From an uncultured Peptococcaceae bacterium (lineage in GTDB: Bacteria > Bacillota > Desulfotomaculia > Desulfotomaculales > Desulfocucumaceae): a stretch of 35,869 nt of DNA. The position numbers were made by a program, and so were the translations under genes. The stretch spans positions 1-35,869 of the forward strand of contig CATZDY010000019.1 of NCBI GenBank assembly GCA_958417755.1, written 5' to 3'. Under the pieces are notes generated by a model, which saw only the letters and a list, made by a program, of their open reading frames with translations, did not search any database and was not told where the DNA came from. Of the stretch, positions 32,063-35,869 are shown piece by piece. The first letter of the stretch is position 1, and every line of letters begins with the position of its first letter.

Positions 32063-33745
32063 CTATTGTTTCTTTACCTTTGCCCAAGAATCTTTCAAAG
32101 AAACAACCCTGTTAAAAACCAAGTTATCTGGGGTGGAATCTTCATCCACTGCAAAGTATCCTTGACGTAAGAACTGGTAACGGGTTCCGGGCAACACGCC
32201 TGCCAATTGCGGTTCAATCCAAGATTCCAATATTTCTAAGGAATCTGGATTGATACTCATTGTAAAGTTTTCATCTTCCTCCGGATTATCCTTCAGAAAA
32301 AGATGTTGATAAAGACGTGTTTGTATCTTTTTTGCATGGGCAGCTGATACCCAATGTAATGTTCCTTTTACTTTACGATTCCCTGCAGCAGAACCACTTT
32401 TGGTTTCTGGATCATAGGTACAATGCACTTCTACCACTTGTCCTGTTTCATCCTTTACCACATGTTGGCACATAATGATATAAGCACTTTTCAAACGTAC
32501 TTCCCTACCTGGCGCTAAACGGAAAAACTTTTTCGGGGGATCTTCCATAAAATCCTCTTGCTCAATGTACAACACTTTAGAAAAAGGTATTTTTCTAGAA
32601 CCCAGAGCAATATTTTCAGCATTATATTCTGCTTCCAACATTTCCTCCTGATCCTCCGGATAATTGTCAATGATTAGCTTTAATGGGCGCAACACAGCCA
32701 TTACCCGAGGAGCAGTAAAATTTAATTCTTCCCGAATACAATGTTCCAGCATCGCAATATCAACCATACTATTGGCTTTGGCTACCCCAATGCGCTGACA
32801 AAAATCTCGAATCGCATGAGGGGTATATCCTCTCCGGCGCAAACCAGATATGGTAGGCATACGGGGATCATCCCAGCCATTCACAACTTTGTCCTCCACC
32901 AATTGGCGCAATTTCCGTTTGCTCATCACAGTATTGGTCATATTCAAGCGGGCAAATTCATATTGACGAGGCGGATGTTTTGCCCCCAAAGCCTGTAGAA
33001 CCCAATCATACAAAGGTCGATGATCCTCAAATTCCATGGTACAAATGGAATAAGTAATCCCTTCGATATAATCAGACAAAGGATGCGCAAAATCATACAT
33101 GGGGTAAACACACCAGTCATTTCCTGTCCGATGGTGGGTTGCTCGCATAATACGATACAAAACAGGATCCCGCATATTGATATTAGGCGAGGCCATATCT
33201 ATCTTCGCCCGTAACACCCGGGAACCATCTGGGAATTCACCAGCTTTCATTCTTCTAAAAAGCCCGAGATTTTCTTCCGCTGGGCGATTACGGAAGGGAC
33301 TGTTTTGTCCAGGTTGGGTCAAAGTTCCTCGATACGTCCGGATTTGCTCTGGTGTGAGATCACAGACATACGCCTTATCCAAAGCAATGAGCTGCTCGGC
33401 AAAAGAATACAATTTTTCAAAATAATCAGAAGCAAAAAATATGGATTCGCCCCAATCAAAGCCTAGCCATTTCACATCCCGTTTGATGGCCTCTATATAT
33501 GCCTCTTCCTCTTTACTGGGATTTGTATCATCAAAACGCAGATTGCATGTTCCTTGAAAGGTCAAGGCTAAACCAAAATTAAGACAAATGGACTTAGCAT
33601 GTCCAATATGTAAGTAGCCATTGGGCTCTGGAGGAAAACGGGTATGCACCTTTACACTCCCAGCGCTCTCACGAATATCCTGCTTGATAATATCCTTTAG
33701 AAAATTATTATCAGCATCCTTTGGGGTTTCAATATCATCACACAT
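32063..33745 (-). CDS. glnS: Glutaminyl-tRNA synthetase
   Basis: Charges tRNA-Gln directly, bypassing the Glu-tRNA(Gln) amidotransferase route. About 560 residues, near the length of the E. coli enzyme. HIGH-type motif in PPEPNGYLHIGHAKSI at about 40-55, FDDTNP, the YPMYDFAHPLSDYIEGIT segment typical of GlnRS, KMSKS-type VMSKRKL near 268, and the two-barrel anticodon-binding C-terminus (WVSAAHA, YFAVDEDS). The QFARLNMT/YEFARLN stretch marks it as GlnRS not GluRS. The start is ATG 33745, seven bases after AAGGAG; ATG 33751 sits one base from the site. GlnRS is uncommon in Firmicutes and suggests ancient acquisition. Confidence 0.96.
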   Translation of the reverse strand: MCDDIETPKDADNNFLKDIIKQDIRESAGSVKVHTRFPPEPNGYLHIGHAKSICLNFGLALTFQGTCNLRFDDTNPSKEEEAYIEAIKRDVKWLGFDWGESIFFASDYFEKLYSFAEQLIALDKAYVCDLTPEQIRTYRGTLTQPGQNSPFRNRPAEENLGLFRRMKAGEFPDGSRVLRAKIDMASPNINMRDPVLYRIMRATHHRTGNDWCVYPMYDFAHPLSDYIEGITYSICTMEFEDHRPLYDWVLQALGAKHPPRQYEFARLNMTNTVMSKRKLRQLVEDKVVNGWDDPRMPTISGLRRRGYTPHAIRDFCQRIGVAKANSMVDIAMLEHCIREELNFTAPRVMAVLRPLKLIIDNYPEDQEEMLEAEYNAENIALGSRKIPFSKVLYIEQEDFMEDPPKKFFRLAPGREVRLKSAYIIMCQHVVKDETGQVVEVHCTYDPETKSGSAAGNRKVKGTLHWVSAAHAKKIQTRLYQHLFLKDNPEEDENFTMSINPDSLEILESWIEPQLAGVLPGTRYQFLRQGYFAVDEDSTPDNLVFNRVVSLKDSWAKVKKQ

Positions 33746-33951
33746 TGGCATTCTCCTTTTATGATGGTATCTGCAATACTATTTTTATCAAGTAGATCTT
33801 TATCATGTTATGTATGTATGGAAATCCGAATTTCATATTGAGGCATGTTTGCTTTTACAGGAATACATGATTCCTGCATCTTCATTTCTACTCACTATTT
33901 TCTACATTTTACCCAATTATCCTTTGCCTTAACATAAAACCAAGGGGAAAG

Positions 33952-33969
33952 AAAAAAACAGAGCCTGTT
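33952..33969 (-). terminator. Weak terminator candidate after recQ
   Basis: Minus strand AACAG, three bases, CTGTT, continuing in a run of Ts. A short five-base stem, 39 bases past the recQ stop. Confidence 0.4.
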
Positions 33970-34007
33970 ATATTTTTATAGTAAATCACATCATCATTTT
34001 ATATCGT

Positions 34008-35792
34008 TCAACCTTGATCCTGAACTGACATATATTTCTGTATTGCTGCCAAAAATATACTGCCATAACGTTGTAATTTAATATCCCCCACCCCATGAAT
34101 TTGCCTTAAGGCATTGATATCCGTAGGACAATGGCTGCTCATTTCCCGTAGCGTCATGTCTGGAAAAACCATATAAGGTGGTAAACCTTCTTTTTCTGCA
34201 ATTTCCTTGCGTAAAACACGCAATTGCTCAAATAATATATTATCTTCAAATACTTGTTTTACCTTACGGACTTTCCGATAAACATCTGCCTCTCCTTTGA
34301 GCACAGGATGGGCTTTCCCTTTTAATTTCAAAACCGGATAGGTGCCTTCTGTTACGGCAATATACCCTTCTGCCACCAAAATATGAATCATATCTTTTAT
34401 CTCACTCACAGTATAATCTTTCAATAATCCATAGGTGGACAAGTGCTGAAGACCCAATTGTTGTATTTTTTTACTACGGGATCCTTTTAAGACATCTGCC
34501 ACTAACCCAGCTCCGTAAGATTCTTTCATTCGCCAAAGACAGGATAGTATTTTTTGCGCTTCCACAGTTATCTGTATGGTTTCCACATCATCAGCACAAT
34601 TGCTGCAATTTCCACAAAAAGCAGCTAATCTTTCCTGACCAAAATAGGTGAGAATGAAATTACGCAAGCAATTCCCTGTATGACAATAATCCACCATATG
34701 TTGTAGCTTTTCATATTCATAGGCTTTATGCACTGGGTCCAAACCACCTAATTCAATGAGGTACTTTTGGGTTTGTACATCACCAGGGCTAAATAACATA
34801 ATACAGCGGGCTTTATCTCCATCCCTTCCAGCTCTTCCAGCTTCTTGATAATAGGCTTCCATGTTTTTAGGCATATTATAATGAATCACAAAACGTACAT
34901 TGGATTTATCAATCCCCATTCCAAAGGCATTGGTTGCTATCATAATTTGCAGGTTATCTTTAATAAAGGCATCCTGCATTTGAATCCGCTCTTGATCTTC
35001 CAAGCCAGCGTGATATTTACCTGCCGCAATGTTTTTATCCACTAAAAATTGATACAATTGATCCACTTCTTTGCGGGTGGCAGCATAGATAATGCCTGGC
35101 ACATTTGGATTTTGTCTTAAAAATTCCAGCACATATTTCCTTTTATTCTCACCACGTAATACTGAAAAAAATAAATTAGGTCGATCAAAACCGCTCACAT
35201 GAACCAATGGATTTTGCAACTTCAATTGTTGTACAATATCCTGGGTCACTTCCGTTGTGGCAGTGGCAGTAAAAGCCGCCACTGGCGGCCGTTTGTTGAA
35301 ACCTTCTATACAATCTGCAATGGCAAGATAACTGGGACGAAAATCATGTCCCCATTGGGAAACACAATGGGCCTCATCCACAGCTATCAAAAAAACTGGC
35401 AAATCTCGGACAAAAGCCTTAAAAAAATCCCCTTCCAGCCTTTCTGGAGCAATATAAATCAGTTTATACAATCCCTTTTTTGCGTCACGCATCCGTTGGG
35501 TCATTGTTTCATAGGCCAAGGAACTATTCAGATAAGTAGCGGCAATGCCTTGACTATTCAATGCATCTACTTGGTCTTTCATCAATGAGATTAAAGGGGA
35601 AATGACCAATACCAAGCCTGGAGAAAGCAAAGCAGGAATTTGATAACAAATGGATTTACCTCCTCCTGTGGGCAAAATGCCCACAGTATCCCTTCCTTCC
35701 ATAATATTGCGAATAATCACTGCTTGTCCTGGCCGAAATGTAGTATAGCCAAAAAAAATACGCAGTAGTTCAAGTACCTGTTCCATTCCCAT
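34008..35792 (-). CDS. recQ: ATP-dependent DNA helicase RecQ
   Basis: 3'-5' superfamily 2 helicase in recombination repair. 594 residues, full family length. Seen: the RecQ motif 0 region FFGYTTFRPGQ, Walker A LPTGGGKSICYQ (about 41-52), DEAH, AFTATATTEV, GIIYAATRKEVDQL, the motif VI YYQEAGRAGRDG, zinc cysteines in CHTGNCLRN and CGNCSNC, a winged helix (RQC), and a C-terminal HRDC domain (FEQLRVLRKEIAEKEGLPPYMV). All helicase motifs look intact. ATG 35792 has AGGAGG five bases upstream. Confidence 0.97.
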   Translation of the reverse strand: MGMEQVLELLRIFFGYTTFRPGQAVIIRNIMEGRDTVGILPTGGGKSICYQIPALLSPGLVLVISPLISLMKDQVDALNSQGIAATYLNSSLAYETMTQRMRDAKKGLYKLIYIAPERLEGDFFKAFVRDLPVFLIAVDEAHCVSQWGHDFRPSYLAIADCIEGFNKRPPVAAFTATATTEVTQDIVQQLKLQNPLVHVSGFDRPNLFFSVLRGENKRKYVLEFLRQNPNVPGIIYAATRKEVDQLYQFLVDKNIAAGKYHAGLEDQERIQMQDAFIKDNLQIMIATNAFGMGIDKSNVRFVIHYNMPKNMEAYYQEAGRAGRDGDKARCIMLFSPGDVQTQKYLIELGGLDPVHKAYEYEKLQHMVDYCHTGNCLRNFILTYFGQERLAAFCGNCSNCADDVETIQITVEAQKILSCLWRMKESYGAGLVADVLKGSRSKKIQQLGLQHLSTYGLLKDYTVSEIKDMIHILVAEGYIAVTEGTYPVLKLKGKAHPVLKGEADVYRKVRKVKQVFEDNILFEQLRVLRKEIAEKEGLPPYMVFPDMTLREMSSHCPTDINALRQIHGVGDIKLQRYGSIFLAAIQKYMSVQDQG

Positions 35793-35838
35793 GGATACCT
35801 CCTAAATACCCCTAAACAATTTATATCTTTTTTACCAT

Positions 35839-35869
35839 TTATTCCTCTGGTTGCTGCTTATAAGCTTTC
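35839..35869 (-). CDS. Possible last codons of a gene beyond the right edge
   Basis: The minus strand reads ...KAYKQQPEE then TAA from the right edge to 35839, 46 bases before recQ. The residue make-up looks like a normal C-terminal tail, but nine codons cannot identify a gene and chance open frames of this size are common. Confidence 0.3.
   Translation of the reverse strand, partial: KAYKQQPEE

Noticed and set aside
1..35869. CRISPR arrays, insertion sequences, prophage, tRNA or rRNA genes
   Set aside because: No regularly spaced repeats, transposase motifs, phage genes or tRNA-like cloverleaf sequences were seen by eye.

Overview
The window reads as chromosomal DNA of an anaerobic, spore-forming, sulfite- or sulfate-respiring Firmicute (Peptococcaceae / Desulfotomaculales / Desulfitobacteriales type). 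The basis is: Gram-positive style AGGAGG ribosome sites with many GTG and TTG starts, consensus sigma-A promoters, a T-box riboswitch, the spore cortex genes sleB-ypeB, ferredoxin-dependent 2-oxoacid oxidation, and a full dissimilatory sulfite reductase locus of the Gram-positive kind (dsrABD, dsrMK without dsrJOP, dsrC, dsrN). No sat, apr or qmo genes are in the window, so whether the cell uses sulfate or only sulfite, thiosulfate or organosulfonates cannot be told from here.

Left part (1-8770). Almost everything is on the minus strand. A DUF2062 membrane protein runs off the left edge. Reading in the direction of transcription there follow argS, pyrG, sppA, a Yip1-type membrane protein, a cysteine-rich unknown, fba and a TalC-type transaldolase. 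This pyrG-to-fba-tal neighbourhood recalls the conserved Firmicute housekeeping cluster. The transaldolase appears to start at an ATT codon.

Middle-left (9073-18882). A 2-oxoacid/amino-acid module: a T-box leader with a near-consensus promoter controls an Lrp/AsnC regulator and an aminotransferase (similar in order to yugG-yugH, alaR-alaT, of Bacillus). Behind them come a sodium:solute symporter, phenylacetate-CoA ligase and indolepyruvate:ferredoxin oxidoreductase (iorA-iorB). Together they could interconvert amino acids, aryl- or acyl-pyruvates, acyl-CoA and free acids in either direction. Upstream lies the cortex-lytic pair sleB-ypeB.

Right-middle (19078-31861). The dsr locus. Rubredoxin and a HEAT-repeat protein precede dsrA-dsrB-dsrD, which ends at a strong terminator. 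A TPR protein and a YkgJ-type cysteine-cluster protein follow. Then, on the opposite strand, come an FmdB-type zinc ribbon and a second, zinc-ribbon-fused HEAT protein that is a paralogue of the first. After a 517-bp divergent intergenic region come ferredoxin-dsrM-dsrK, dsrC (probably with its own promoter and certainly a strong terminator) and dsrN. DsrAB reduces sulfite, DsrD stimulates it, DsrC carries the sulfur as a trisulfide, DsrMK reduces DsrC trisulfide with electrons from the membrane, and DsrN makes the siroheme amide cofactor. The HEAT, FmdB, TPR and YkgJ proteins are accessory genes without an assigned role and are the least described part of the window.

Right end (31980-35869). 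glnS, an unusual direct glutaminyl-tRNA synthetase for a Firmicute, then recQ, and perhaps the last codons of another gene at the edge. I saw no rRNA, tRNA, CRISPR array, insertion sequence or prophage.
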